From an uncultured Bacilli bacterium (GTDB taxonomy: Bacteria > Bacillota_I > Bacilli_A > RF39 > UBA660): a stretch of 64,000 bases of DNA. The stretch lies in the NCBI GenBank assembly GCA_934162665.1, contig CAKPJN010000007.1:7995-71994 (forward strand). The letters run 5' to 3'. The translations under genes and the position numbers were made by a program. The notes below the pieces were generated by a model that had not been told where the DNA came from, made no database searches, and saw only the letters and a list, made by a program, of their open reading frames with translations. Positions 1 to 8,328 of the stretch are shown piece after piece (positions within the stretch are counted from its first letter, which is position 1; the number at the start of each line of letters is the position of its first letter).

Positions 1-153
1 AGTAGTATTCGGTTTATTTAATAAATACACTGTAAGTAAATAAAAAACCACTAATACCACAAGAACAATAACCAAAACTTTTATAGTTTTAATAACTTGT
101 TCCCTAAAACTATTATTACTATAATTTTTATTTTTATAAGCTTTGTTTTTCAC
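1..153 (-). CDS. N-terminus of a membrane-anchored protein, cut by the window edge
   Basis: An open frame starts at a GTG codon (151-153) after a GGTGA-type ribosome-binding site and runs off the left edge after 51 codons. The first 25 residues are basic and polar; they are followed by a strongly hydrophobic stretch (VLVIVLVVLVVFYLL) that should be a signal anchor or membrane helix. Nothing beyond the membrane segment is visible, so the function cannot be named. Same strand as the next lipoprotein gene, but separated from it by a terminator hairpin. Confidence 0.55.
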   Translation of the reverse strand, partial: MKNKAYKNKNYSNNSFREQVIKTIKVLVIVLVVLVVFYLLTVYLLNKPNTT

Positions 154-182
154 TATATCACCAAAAAAATTATATCACATTT

Positions 183-205
183 AAAAAAAGAGGTAAACCC
201 TCTTT
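183..205 (-). terminator. Terminator after the YdcC-like lipoprotein gene
   Basis: On the minus strand AAAGAGG and CCTCTTT form a 7-bp stem with a 5-base loop, followed by a run of T. It lies just past the stop codon of the lipoprotein gene. Confidence 0.75.
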
Positions 206-210
206 AATGA

Positions 211-1209
211 CTACTTCATAGTAGGCAAAACATTAATAGACTGTGCAACATCAATAAGTTCATTTTGATTTAAAATATCACTAACTAAATAATACTCAAT
301 TCCACCAGTTGTCCAAGATAATGAATTATCAGTCATAACACCAATTGTATCCATTAATCTAAAAGGTTCACCATAAGTTGGAATAATAGTTGGTTCATCC
401 TCGATATTAACAGTTTCCTCTACTAATAAGAAAGATTTTTCTCCATCAAAAGTCATAATTATTCTTTCTCCATCATCCTTTTTAACCCTTTCTTCATTAG
501 TTAATTTAGTACCGCTAGGTAAAGTTAATGGATAAATAGAATCTTCTAAACTACCTGTTTCTTCTACCAAAGAATTATCAATCGAAACTTCTTTCATAAT
601 TTTATCTAAGTCAAAATAATCTTTTTTAAATGTTGGAGAATAATCTATACTTTTATACTTCATAGTCATAATACCAATATTATTTTTATCATAAACTGTA
701 ACTTTCTTTATATTAAGTTTTTTATTAAGTTCAATTTTTTGAGAAACTAATTTACTATTATTAGGATAATTAACTTTTGTAGTAAAAGTATATCCATTCT
801 TTGTCTCAGTATACTTTTTTGAATCATCATTTTTTATATCATTTACTAAAGCAGACAATAAATATATTTGAGAATTATCATAAGGCCAATCACTTTGGAA
901 TTTAAAACTCTTATTCAACGACGGAGTTAATAAATAAACACCATCTTTATTTTTCAATATGATTTGTGTATGATCATTAGCCACATTAGTAATACTTACC
1001 TTATAATTATTATCCTTCTTATAACTAACTTCAATATTATAATTATAAACATCATCATTATTAACTATTTCTAAAGTACCACTAACTTTATAACTAGATA
1101 ACTTAGTTATCTTCTTTGACAAATCATTGACAACATCTTTATCAGTATATTTTCCACATCCACTAACTAAAAAAAATAAGGAAAGCAACAGCAAACAGAT
1201 TTTTTTCAT
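211..1209 (-). CDS. LolA-like lipoprotein, YdcC/GerS type
   Basis: A 332-residue secreted lipoprotein. A short basic start and hydrophobic core end in the lipobox LVSGC, so Cys18 should be lipidated after signal peptidase II cleavage. The body (a SYKVSGTLEI strand, repeated short beta strands such as YNIEVSYKKDNNYKVSI) fits the LolA/RseB-like half-barrel of outer-membrane-carrier-like proteins in Gram-positives, including Bacillus YdcC and Clostridioides GerS, which act in sporulation or germination. The family is assigned from fold pattern and length (about 330-340 aa in YdcC); the role in spores is inference, supported by other spore genes nearby. It follows cdaR but has its own terminator. 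Confidence 0.65.
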   Translation of the reverse strand: MKKICLLLLSLFFLVSGCGKYTDKDVVNDLSKKITKLSSYKVSGTLEIVNNDDVYNYNIEVSYKKDNNYKVSITNVANDHTQIILKNKDGVYLLTPSLNKSFKFQSDWPYDNSQIYLLSALVNDIKNDDSKKYTETKNGYTFTTKVNYPNNSKLVSQKIELNKKLNIKKVTVYDKNNIGIMTMKYKSIDYSPTFKKDYFDLDKIMKEVSIDNSLVEETGSLEDSIYPLTLPSGTKLTNEERVKKDDGERIIMTFDGEKSFLLVEETVNIEDEPTIIPTYGEPFRLMDTIGVMTDNSLSWTTGGIEYYLVSDILNQNELIDVAQSINVLPTMK

Positions 1210-1263
1210 AATTCACCTCATCAATATCTACTTAATTATATGGATATAAACTTATTTTATTAC

Positions 1264-1292
1264 AAAAAAAGAAATAGTATTTTTACTATTTC
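1264..1292 (-). terminator. Terminator after cdaR
   Basis: GAAATAGTA and TACTATTTC form a perfect 9-bp stem with a 4-base loop, followed on the minus strand by seven T. It overlaps the cdaR stop codon and ends the cdaA-cdaR unit. Confidence 0.85.
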
Positions 1293-2641
1293 TCAGAAAT
1301 TTTAACTTTAACCTTTTTAGTCTTAGAAACATATGTTAATTTCAAATCATCACCAGTTACCTTGACTTCGACTTCATGTTCTCCAACACCATAATCTTTT
1401 AAATCAATATATGCCTTAATTGAAGATGTTTCTACTACATTAACTATATCTTCACTACCAGATACAACAACATTTACCTTACTGTCAGCTTCAGATAATG
1501 CTTGAACCTTATATTTTTCATTAAGATTTTCAGTAGAAATTTGAATATTATTAAATTCTTTAGTAATAGAATTATCAATAATTACTTTAACAGTCATAGT
1601 CTTAGAACTTAATTCCGTAATACCAGCTGGTTTTTTCAATGTAATTGTATAATCTTTATTTTTATCAAGACCTTCTACATCAATTTCAGCCTCTATACTA
1701 TTAACCTTATCCAATGAAGCTTTATCACCATAGATAGTTACTTTAGATAAACTAGCATTAATAGATTTAATAGACTTACCAAATGCTAATGATCCCTTTG
1801 GAACAACTTTTACTGCTACTTCTTTACTTGGTGATGATATTTGTATTTTAGCATCAACCTTTCCAGGAACAATTTCAACATCAACTATTTTTCCATTAGT
1901 ATCATATGCAACTAAAGGAACATCTTTTAAAGTAAGTTCGCCTGCCTTAGGTTTACTAATACTATTAACATCAACTAAAGCCTTAACAGTCGCAACTTTC
2001 TTTAACTTATAGTCAGCACCCTTAATAATAACATTATCTCTATCAAGTTCTACACTATCTATAGATAACTTACTATCAAGACTATCTTGATGTAAAATAT
2101 CAACTGTTAAACTTCTTGTTTCACTAACCTTTTCATATATTGTAACTGTAATCTGTGAAGGATCAAGTTTATAATCTAATGACTTCAATCTTTGAGAATA
2201 TTTCAATTCAACCCTATGATTACCAGGTTTCAATCCAGTTAAATCAACAGTCGCTCCTTTCGAAGGAGATTGCTTAGCTAAGAAAATATGCCGTCTTTGA
2301 CCTATTAAAGTTATATCAACTTTTTTTGGAAGGCCTTCAACTACATATAATTCTTCATTATAAACAGCTGTTACAGGTTGATTATATAAAATTTCAGCAT
2401 ATTGATCTATCATAACAGTAGATTCATTATCAATGATTATAAATACCCCAAAAGCCAAAATCAAACTAACAACAATCAAAGTAGACTTTTTACTAATAAA
2501 TCTATCTATAGACTTACCATTATCTTTAAAAAAGTCAACAATCTTTAAAATAAATTTAGTTAAAGGAGTAATTAACCATTTATCAAAGAATGAACCAATA
2601 CGATGAAAAATTTTACCAATTGTTTTACTTATTTTCTTCAT
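1286..2641 (-). CDS. cdaR: CdaA regulatory protein CdaR (YbbR-domain protein)
   Basis: A 451-residue protein with a basic, amphipathic N-terminus, one transmembrane helix at about residues 45-65 (TLIVVSLILAFGVFIII) and a long extracytoplasmic region made of about four YbbR repeats, for example around VDITLIGQRRHI. In Bacillus and Listeria CdaR binds the membrane diadenylate cyclase CdaA and modulates c-di-AMP synthesis. I chose the ATG at 2641 because GAGGAAG lies six bases before it; the frame is open further upstream but that part lies inside cdaA. It overlaps cdaA by 17 bases, implying translational coupling. glmM, usually third in this operon, is not next; a lipoprotein gene follows instead. 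Confidence 0.9.
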   Translation of the reverse strand: MKKISKTIGKIFHRIGSFFDKWLITPLTKFILKIVDFFKDNGKSIDRFISKKSTLIVVSLILAFGVFIIIDNESTVMIDQYAEILYNQPVTAVYNEELYVVEGLPKKVDITLIGQRRHIFLAKQSPSKGATVDLTGLKPGNHRVELKYSQRLKSLDYKLDPSQITVTIYEKVSETRSLTVDILHQDSLDSKLSIDSVELDRDNVIIKGADYKLKKVATVKALVDVNSISKPKAGELTLKDVPLVAYDTNGKIVDVEIVPGKVDAKIQISSPSKEVAVKVVPKGSLAFGKSIKSINASLSKVTIYGDKASLDKVNSIEAEIDVEGLDKNKDYTITLKKPAGITELSSKTMTVKVIIDNSITKEFNNIQISTENLNEKYKVQALSEADSKVNVVVSGSEDIVNVVETSSIKAYIDLKDYGVGEHEVEVKVTGDDLKLTYVSKTKKVKVKISEK

Positions 2642-3458
2642 ATATATCTTCCTCATCCATTTCATCTTCATCAAAATCTAAATCTTGTTTAGGTCTCAAC
2701 TCATCAATTAACATCATTCTAACATCATCTAAAGCTAAGTTATAGAACAATTCACCCTTTACAGCTATTGAAACACGTCCAGTTTCTTCTGATACAACAA
2801 CACAAATTGCATCAGTTTCTTCTGCTAACCCTAACGCAGCTCTATGTCTAGTACCTAAACGGCGATTAAGCTTAGGACTACTACTAGTAGGGAAAACTGC
2901 CCCAGCACAAGTAACTCTATCTCCTTGAATAATAACACCACCATCATGCAAAGGATTACCTTCATAGAAAATAGCAATTAACAAATCACTAGATAAATCA
3001 GCATAAAGTTTCTTTGCTTTATCAATATAATTACCTAAACTAATATCCCTCTCTAAAACAATTAAAGCACCTATTCTTTCCTTCTTCATATATTCAATCG
3101 AATTCATAAGTTCATAAACAACACGTTCTCTCTCATCAACTGTTAAGACTTTATGTCTTCCAAGTAATTGACTTCTACCAAGTTGTTCAAGAATAGTTCT
3201 AATTTCAGGCTGAAAAATAACAATAAGCGCTATAGGTCCCCACTGAATAATATATTCGAGTAAAACCTCAATAGTAGTAAAACCACACCAATCCGCAACA
3301 AATTTTAAGATAATTACAAATGCAACTCCCTTAAATAATAAAGAAAGTTTAACATTATTTTTTATATTTTTTAAAATAAAATAAAATATCAACCACACTA
3401 AAGAAATATCAATAATCTTCTTTAGAATAGAAAATACAGTAGTTAAAGTAATTGTCAT
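2625..3458 (-). CDS. cdaA: Membrane diadenylate cyclase CdaA (DacA)
   Basis: A 277-residue protein that condenses two ATP into cyclic di-AMP. Three hydrophobic segments fill residues 1-85; the DAC domain follows. The catalytic loop reads PLHDGGVII (Asp172) and the second motif LGTRHRAALG (around residue 201); together they identify the family. Most CdaA proteins have DGA where this one has DGG, a small change in an otherwise conserved motif. The C-terminus carries an acidic tail (DFDEDEMDEEDIYEENK). The start is preceded by a GGAGACG-type site. cdaR follows with overlap. c-di-AMP usually controls potassium and osmotic balance and cell-wall turnover. Confidence 0.95.
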   Translation of the reverse strand: MTITLTTVFSILKKIIDISLVWLIFYFILKNIKNNVKLSLLFKGVAFVIILKFVADWCGFTTIEVLLEYIIQWGPIALIVIFQPEIRTILEQLGRSQLLGRHKVLTVDERERVVYELMNSIEYMKKERIGALIVLERDISLGNYIDKAKKLYADLSSDLLIAIFYEGNPLHDGGVIIQGDRVTCAGAVFPTSSSPKLNRRLGTRHRAALGLAEETDAICVVVSEETGRVSIAVKGELFYNLALDDVRMMLIDELRPKQDLDFDEDEMDEEDIYEENK

Positions 3459-3502
3459 TACATCGTCTCCTTCAAAATTCTCTTAAATAATTATGCATTT
3501 AA

Positions 3503-3685
3503 TTACAATTTCTGATTTTCAGAAACACTTATATCAATATAAGCTTGTTTGTTTTTCTTGTTATTTAAGTAACGTTCACCTAAATAACCAATACACGAAC
3601 ATATTAAAATAGAATTAATTATCACAACAGCAATATATAAAGGACCATCCAATATATCTCTAAAAAAAGTAATTATAAAATCCAA
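3503..3685 (-). CDS. Small membrane protein upstream of cdaA
   Basis: A 60-residue protein with a long hydrophobic stretch at about residues 15-38 (GPLYIAVVIINSILICSCIG) and a basic, polar C-terminus containing KNKKQAY. It starts at TTG (3683-3685), with GGGGTG six bases upstream, the best site in this gap. No family is recognised. It is co-oriented with cdaA and about 45 bases upstream of it, so it may share the transcript. A single transmembrane helix and short cytoplasmic tail suggest a membrane regulator or scaffold, which is only a guess. Confidence 0.6.
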   Translation of the reverse strand: MDFIITFFRDILDGPLYIAVVIINSILICSCIGYLGERYLNNKKNKQAYIDISVSENQKL

Positions 3686-3763
3686 TATATCACCCCTATC
3701 TTTACATACTATATCATAACATTTTAATAAAAATTTCGCAACAAATTAAATTCATAATAAAAA

Positions 3764-3839
3764 TGGTGCCGATTAAAGGACTTGAACCTTCGACCTTTAC
3801 ATTACGAATGCACTGCTCTACCAACTGAGCTAAATCGGC
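3764..3839 (-). tRNA. tRNA-Thr (anticodon CGU)
   Basis: A 76-nt cloverleaf with encoded CCA. Acceptor GCCGATT pairs with AATCGGC; the D arm is GCTC-AGTTGGTA-GAGC; the anticodon loop is TTCGTAA, giving CGU; the T arm contains GGTTCAAGTCC. The anticodon stem is imperfect (G27-A43 mismatch and one G-U), but all other arms pair well. The CGU anticodon reads ACG threonine codons, rare in an AT-rich genome. Confidence 0.95.
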
Positions 3840-3876
3840 AAATAATCATACATATATTATAAACCAAAAACAACAT

Positions 3877-3902
3877 AAAAAAAAGACTTAATTAAAAGTC
3901 TT
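3877..3902 (-). terminator. Terminator after the DUF378 gene
   Basis: AAGACTT and AAGTCTT pair with a 6-base loop, followed by eight T on the minus strand. It lies at the stop codon of the DUF378 gene and before tRNA-Thr. Confidence 0.85.
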
Positions 3903-4101
3903 AGTGGGACTCTATATGATTAAATAGTAGTCCTATATTAATAAGGCCAGCAATACCAACAATAACATAGATAATTGTTGTTAAAACACTACCATCACCA
4001 AATATAGTTGTTACTAGATTAAAATCCAATAGTCCAGTAAGTCCCCAATTGATGGCACCTATAATTGTAAAAACTAATGCCGTTTTTTGTAAAATTTCCA
4101 T
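3901..4101 (-). CDS. DUF378 family small membrane protein (YuzA-like)
   Basis: A 66-residue protein with two membrane helices. The pattern IIGAINWGLTGLLDFNLV, then a short loop and a second helix containing YVIVGIAGLINIGLL, matches the DUF378 family found in many Bacillota. Its biochemical role is unknown. The ATG at 4101 is used because GGGAGGA lies at a normal distance; an earlier in-frame start would overlap that site. It appears to be a single-gene unit with its own terminator. Confidence 0.88.
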   Translation of the reverse strand: MEILQKTALVFTIIGAINWGLTGLLDFNLVTTIFGDGSVLTTIIYVIVGIAGLINIGLLFNHIESH

Positions 4102-4180
4102 TTTTATTCCTCCCATTTTTATTGTGTACAGAAATAAATATTTTATAACAAAAAAAATAAAAAAATATAATTAGCTAATA

Positions 4181-5035
4181 TTACATACTCATACTATTAG
4201 CATTTATATTTTCATTAACAGAATTACCATCTTGTAACATCTGATTTAATTCTTCTTTAGTATTATTATAAGCAAGCTTAATATTATTCTTAATAATAGA
4301 AATTTTCTTCATAGAATTTCTCATAAAATTAGTAGATTTCTTAGTAACAATCATAACATTAGCGCCTTTGAAATCAACATTCTTTTCTTTCATAGTATTA
4401 AATATATTAGCTTGATATTCATATTGTTTTTGATAAAATTTACCTTTTATATCATATATTTTGCCTACAACTTTATCTTTAACTGAGTCCCCCAAATCAC
4501 TTTTCAAAACACTATTATCATTAATTTTAGCCTCAGTCATTTCCATAGCTGTTTCTCTTTTAGAAAGCATTTCATTTCTTTTATTAGTTGTATTTTGCTT
4601 TTTCATTAAAATAACACGTTGTCTTTGTTCCAACTTCACTTCTTTTTGTTGTAACTTTTCTAATTTTTGATACTTACTTTCAATTTTTTTATCAATCATA
4701 TTTTTAAAAACATTAGTTTTAAGTACTTCTTTTTTAGCTTCTAATTCTGTTATTTGTTGTTTTACTTCATCTTGAGTATTTAAATTATTATCATATTTTT
4801 CATTAACCGACTCTAATTTTTGACTATCTTCTGTAATACCGTTATTTAATTTAAATTCATTAATTTGTTCTAATATTTTAGAACGTTGCTTTTCTAAAGA
4901 AGAAATCTCTAAATTAATTTTATCGTTAATTTCACCTAATTCTTGATGAAGATTATTTATATTTTTAATTGATTCTTCTATACCTTTTAAACTATTTAAC
5001 AAAATTTCTGCTTGAATTTTATTAGCATTATTCAT
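4181..5035 (-). CDS. Long coiled-coil protein, last gene of the coat-like cluster
   Basis: A 284-residue, highly charged protein. Residues 1-165 are nearly continuous heptads rich in Lys, Glu and Gln (ELEAKKEVLK, KLEKLQQKEVKLEQRQR); the C-terminal third is less regular and ends in an Asn-rich segment. There is no signal peptide or membrane helix, so it should be cytoplasmic or deposited on the spore. The start codon overlaps the stop of the DUF1292 gene (TAATG), so the two are translationally coupled. No family is recognised. By context it may be a structural coat or mother-cell scaffold protein; that is inference. Confidence 0.7.
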   Translation of the reverse strand: MNNANKIQAEILLNSLKGIEESIKNINNLHQELGEINDKINLEISSLEKQRSKILEQINEFKLNNGITEDSQKLESVNEKYDNNLNTQDEVKQQITELEAKKEVLKTNVFKNMIDKKIESKYQKLEKLQQKEVKLEQRQRVILMKKQNTTNKRNEMLSKRETAMEMTEAKINDNSVLKSDLGDSVKDKVVGKIYDIKGKFYQKQYEYQANIFNTMKEKNVDFKGANVMIVTKKSTNFMRNSMKKISIIKNNIKLAYNNTKEELNQMLQDGNSVNENINANSMSM

Positions 5036-5325
5036 TACTGTTCACCACCATCTAAATTACTGCTTTCATTAATAGCTTCTTGAACAGCATTCCACTCAGT
5101 AGCGTCACTAATTTCTTTTAAATTATAACTATCATTAACTTCTTCTAATATAGAAACATAAACTTTATCATTTTCTTGATCTACACTCTCACCAAATGAA
5201 TATAAAATATAATCTTTATCATCATATCCTGCCACTTTAAAAATATCTAAAATTTCTGCTTGAAATTTTTGACCATTTTCAGCTGTAACCGTAATCATAT
5301 TCCCATTAACTTCGCTATTATTCAT
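5035..5325 (-). CDS. DUF1292 family protein (YrzB-like)
   Basis: A 96-residue acidic protein with the DUF1292 pattern: a strand carrying MITVTAENGQKFQAEILDIF, a central D-K-D-Y-I-L-Y motif and a C-terminal helix starting at DATEWNAVQEAI. Members such as Bacillus YrzB are small cytoplasmic proteins of unknown role. The ATG at 5325 is preferred because GGAGAG sits eight bases before it; upstream ATGs lack a site. The stop overlaps the start of the next coiled-coil gene. Here it sits among coat-type genes instead of beside its usual partner yrrK/ruvX. Confidence 0.75.
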   Translation of the reverse strand: MNNSEVNGNMITVTAENGQKFQAEILDIFKVAGYDDKDYILYSFGESVDQENDKVYVSILEEVNDSYNLKEISDATEWNAVQEAINESSNLDGGEQ

Positions 5326-5409
5326 AATCATCACTCTCCACATACCTATCCTATTATAATAGTAATTATACAATTAATTATTCAAATAGTCAATGAAAGA
5401 ATATATGAT

Positions 5410-5685
5410 TTATCCACTATGAGAAGCTCTATTTCTACGTCTCAACATATTTTCAAATGCAGGAAGTCCATAGCTAGAATTATAGTAATCAGGGAACTCA
5501 TTTAGATGAGCTAAAGCTATCTTAGCAGTTTTTTCTAAATCATTATCTGTTACATTAGTCTTAGAATTAACCTTACCATGCTCAAGCTCAATATTTAACC
5601 CAACTACAAAATCATCTAATGAAAATTTATCAAACGATATACCCAACTTCTTAGCAATCATTAATGCATCATCTTTATTAAACAT
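5410..5685 (-). CDS. Small protein resembling DUF5661
   Basis: A 91-residue protein. The pattern IALAHLNEFPDYYNSSYGL near residues 58-76 resembles DUF5661 proteins of Clostridia and their phages, in which a helix precedes the H-L-x-E-x-P-D-Y-Y motif. The early segment (DALMIAKKLGISFDKFSLDDF) also fits. The start at 5685 follows a weak GGTGAT site. It lies downstream of a strong terminator that closes the two CotF-like genes, so it is probably transcribed separately. Function is unknown. Confidence 0.65.
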   Translation of the reverse strand: MFNKDDALMIAKKLGISFDKFSLDDFVVGLNIELEHGKVNSKTNVTDNDLEKTAKIALAHLNEFPDYYNSSYGLPAFENMLRRRNRASHSG

Positions 5686-5730
5686 CTTTATCACCATTAT
5701 ATAATATGTAAAAAATTAATGATTTGGAAC

Positions 5731-5753
5731 AAAAAAGAAAGATATAATCTTTC
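5731..5753 (-). terminator. Terminator after the CotF-like genes
   Basis: GAAAGAT and ATCTTTC form a 7-bp stem with a 3-base loop and a T6 tail on the minus strand, next to the stop codon of the second CotF-like gene. Confidence 0.85.
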
Positions 5754-6070
5754 TAGCTATTTAAATCTGAAAATTCTTGATTTAATGTTTGATATTTTTC
5801 TGCTATTTTTTGTTGTTCCGCTTTTTCTAATACATACCAACCTTTTCTAAACATTAATTCATAAGTTTCTCTTTCTAGTGAAGCATAATTATCAAACATA
5901 GTCTTATATTTTTGATATAATTCTTCATTACTAGCTTCAGTTAAAGCAGTTGCATAATTTTTCTCCATTTCTTTTAAACAACCAAGTAGTGAATTTATAT
6001 AATCTTTATCATTTAATTCTTTACCTGTCGGTACCTCTGTTTTTTGATTTTTTATTTGATTATTATTCAT
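5753..6070 (-). CDS. CotF-family spore coat protein
   Basis: A 105-residue helical protein. The pattern YINSLLGCLKEMEKNYATAL, then a helix around YQKYKTMFDNYASLERETYE and RKGWYVLEKAEQQKI, matches the CotF family, whose members have two long helices and an R-x-G-W-Y motif near the C-terminus. CotF is a spore coat component made late in sporulation. The start lies inside the end of the preceding gene (8-base overlap), so the two coat-like proteins are probably made together as partners. Confidence 0.85.
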   Translation of the reverse strand: MNNNQIKNQKTEVPTGKELNDKDYINSLLGCLKEMEKNYATALTEASNEELYQKYKTMFDNYASLERETYELMFRKGWYVLEKAEQQKIAEKYQTLNQEFSDLNS

Positions 6071-6290
6071 TGTTACCTCCCATATTTAAAATACTTAAAA
6101 CTGTTGTCATAGTGCCATGAAATATATTAGCACTCTTTTCAAGTAACGCTTTAATTTCCATATCAGAAACACTATTGCTAGCATTATAAGCACTCTTATA
6201 TGCACCATAATTCCAGTTAAACATATCACTTAAATAATCTAAATCTTTACCACTAATTATATTAGGTACTTCTTGATAATTTTGATTCAT
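6063..6290 (-). CDS. Small CotF-like partner protein
   Basis: A 75-residue protein with the same two-helix layout as its neighbour: YLSDMFNWNYGAYKSAYNAS, then a helix running to HGTMTTVLSILNM. Such short CotF-like proteins commonly precede a longer one in spore-forming Bacillota. The ATG at 6290 follows GGGAGGA. It overlaps the next gene by 8 bases. A coat role is inferred from similarity and the overlap; the protein itself carries no catalytic motif. Confidence 0.7.
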   Translation of the reverse strand: MNQNYQEVPNIISGKDLDYLSDMFNWNYGAYKSAYNASNSVSDMEIKALLEKSANIFHGTMTTVLSILNMGGNNE

Positions 6291-6339
6291 ATTTTTTCCT
6301 CCCAATTTTATTATGATAACTTTCTATTTTTTTATACTA

Positions 6340-6777
6340 CTATAAAAACTTTTTTAAATCTTCTATTGTTTTCTCTTGAAATTTCATAAAATCTTTAGCA
6401 ATCTTCAAATAATCTTTATTAACTTCATCATCATAATCTTTAATCTTTTTTTCCATATCTATAGATCCCATAGATATACCTTTAATTAACATATCAGCAA
6501 TAGAAGAATCACTATTATCTTTTTTGACTTCCTTATGAATCCCCATAGAAGACATCATTTTTGCGATAGTACCTTCTTCTTCCAAAGGTGAACCATTATT
6601 TTTAAGTTCATCCTTTGTTTTTGATACAAATTCTTCATATCTTTTTAAAATATCTTCTATCGTACTCTTTATTTTATTATCCTTTTCTTTTAAATCATTC
6701 AACAACTTAGTTAAATTATAAACAGCCATAGAACTATCTTTATAAATATGTTCTATCAATTCAATATTTTCATCCAT
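6340..6777 (-). CDS. All-helical hypothetical protein before the CotF-like pair
   Basis: A 145-residue protein predicted to be almost entirely helical: a first pair of helices (residues 1-60), a Ser/Asp linker around 90-100, and a last pair ending in FMKFQEKTIEDLKKFL. The shape resembles small ferritin-like or DUF2383-type bundles, but I do not see a convincing set of metal-binding Glu/His residues. The ATG at 6777 is used because GGAGGA lies six bases upstream; the ATG two codons earlier abuts that site. It is the first gene of the coat-like cluster. Confidence 0.6.
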   Translation of the reverse strand: MDENIELIEHIYKDSSMAVYNLTKLLNDLKEKDNKIKSTIEDILKRYEEFVSKTKDELKNNGSPLEEEGTIAKMMSSMGIHKEVKKDNSDSSIADMLIKGISMGSIDMEKKIKDYDDEVNKDYLKIAKDFMKFQEKTIEDLKKFL

Positions 6778-6831
6778 GTTCATTCCTCCTATATTATAGT
6801 TTTAATAAAAAAAGCGAAATTATTCTCACAA

Positions 6832-8259
6832 TTACTCTTTACCAATATTTTTAATAGCAGGACCTAAAATTATATTTCCATCTAAATCAAATCTAGAACC
6901 ATGACAAGGACAATCCCAAGTTTTTTCCTCTCTATTAAAAACAAGACTACATTTCATATGAGGGCAAATCAATTTAACAATGTGGCGTTCATTATTATCA
7001 TCTATATAAACGCCATATATAATACCTTTTATTTTAACATAAGAAGGATTATTCTTTTTCCACAAAGCCTGTGCATAAGCTTTTACATAATGAAAACTTC
7101 CAAGTAAAGAATCAATAAATAACGTAGGATTTTTTCTCTTAGGATCAAATATATTTTTATAAGGGCTATAACCTTTTAATATTAAATCTGAAATAGTTTT
7201 TGCCGCAATAGTCCCATTAGTCATTCCCCACGCATTATAAGCAGTTGCTATATATAGATTCTTATGTATATTCCCAATAAAAGGCAAATTATCATTAGAG
7301 ACTATATCTTGATTCATCCACGTATATTCTGGTTCAACTCCAAAATATTTTTTAAAATCTTCTCTACTCTGATTATACATAACTTTATAATCTATTTTAC
7401 TAGTCAATCTTTGCTGATTAGAACCATAAATCAAGTAATCCTTATAAAATCTAACAGAATGAAGTTCCTTATCAATATTAACAGCACTAAAATTACCAAT
7501 TTTTTCTACTTTAGCAGCATTTACATATTCACGTTTAATATAAGTTTTCAAAGGAATAAAACTAGGTAATAAAAAAAACGGATAGAAACATGCAATAATT
7601 ACTTTATTCGCAACAATTATACCCTTATTAGTTTGAACATGATATTTATCATCAACTAATCTAACATCAGTAGCTAAAACTTTTTCATAAATATTCACAC
7701 TATCTTCAATTGCTTTTTTCAATCCATCTAAATACTTTAAAGGATTAAAACAATATGTATCACTAACCTTAATACCCTTTTTAATTTTAGGATGATCAAC
7801 ATATTTTACATCAATATTCCAAGAAGTTAATAACTTATTTAAATTATTTATCTTAGAAACATCATTATCTAAAGTAGTAAAAACTATAGAATCAGTTTTA
7901 ACTAAATCACAAGATATTTTATTATCAGAAATTATATTTTTAATAATAGATACTGCCTCTACTTGTGAATTTAAATATCTTTTAGAGATATCTCTACCAA
8001 AATTTTTGTCTAACTGATTATAAATATTACCCTGTAAATAAGTAACCTTAGCTGTAGTTTTACTAGTAACTCCGCTACCAATATTATCCCTATCTATTAA
8101 TGTTATGTTTTTTATACTATCACACAAAAAATAAGCAGTAGTTAAACCAGTTATACCACCACCTATTATTAAAACATCAGTATTAAAATTGTTAGGAATA
8201 TTTCTAGAAGATTTATGAATATTATTTATCCAAATTGATTTATTTTTTATAAGTATCAC
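6832..8259 (-). CDS. FAD-dependent oxidoreductase with C-terminal Rieske domain
   Basis: A 475-residue protein. Near residue 30 is a dinucleotide-binding motif (VLIIGGGITGLTTAYFL) followed by TLIDRDNIGSGVTSKTTAKV, typical of the DAO/GlpO superfamily. The last 50 residues carry a Rieske [2Fe-2S] motif, with ligands in CPHMKC and CPCHGSRFD. This fused layout is the Bacillus YhfW type, whose substrate is not established. The start is uncertain: a GTG at 8259 has no clear ribosome-binding site. It stands alone between the coat-like cluster and a pseudogene. Electron transfer from an amine or hydroxy acid via FAD to the Fe-S centre is the likely chemistry. Confidence 0.85.
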   Translation of the reverse strand: MILIKNKSIWINNIHKSSRNIPNNFNTDVLIIGGGITGLTTAYFLCDSIKNITLIDRDNIGSGVTSKTTAKVTYLQGNIYNQLDKNFGRDISKRYLNSQVEAVSIIKNIISDNKISCDLVKTDSIVFTTLDNDVSKINNLNKLLTSWNIDVKYVDHPKIKKGIKVSDTYCFNPLKYLDGLKKAIEDSVNIYEKVLATDVRLVDDKYHVQTNKGIIVANKVIIACFYPFFLLPSFIPLKTYIKREYVNAAKVEKIGNFSAVNIDKELHSVRFYKDYLIYGSNQQRLTSKIDYKVMYNQSREDFKKYFGVEPEYTWMNQDIVSNDNLPFIGNIHKNLYIATAYNAWGMTNGTIAAKTISDLILKGYSPYKNIFDPKRKNPTLFIDSLLGSFHYVKAYAQALWKKNNPSYVKIKGIIYGVYIDDNNERHIVKLICPHMKCSLVFNREEKTWDCPCHGSRFDLDGNIILGPAIKNIGKE

Positions 8260-8328
8260 CTATAGTAGTATGATACAATTTAAAGAAAAATATTTACATA
8301 ATATTCTAAACCACTAATATATGACATA

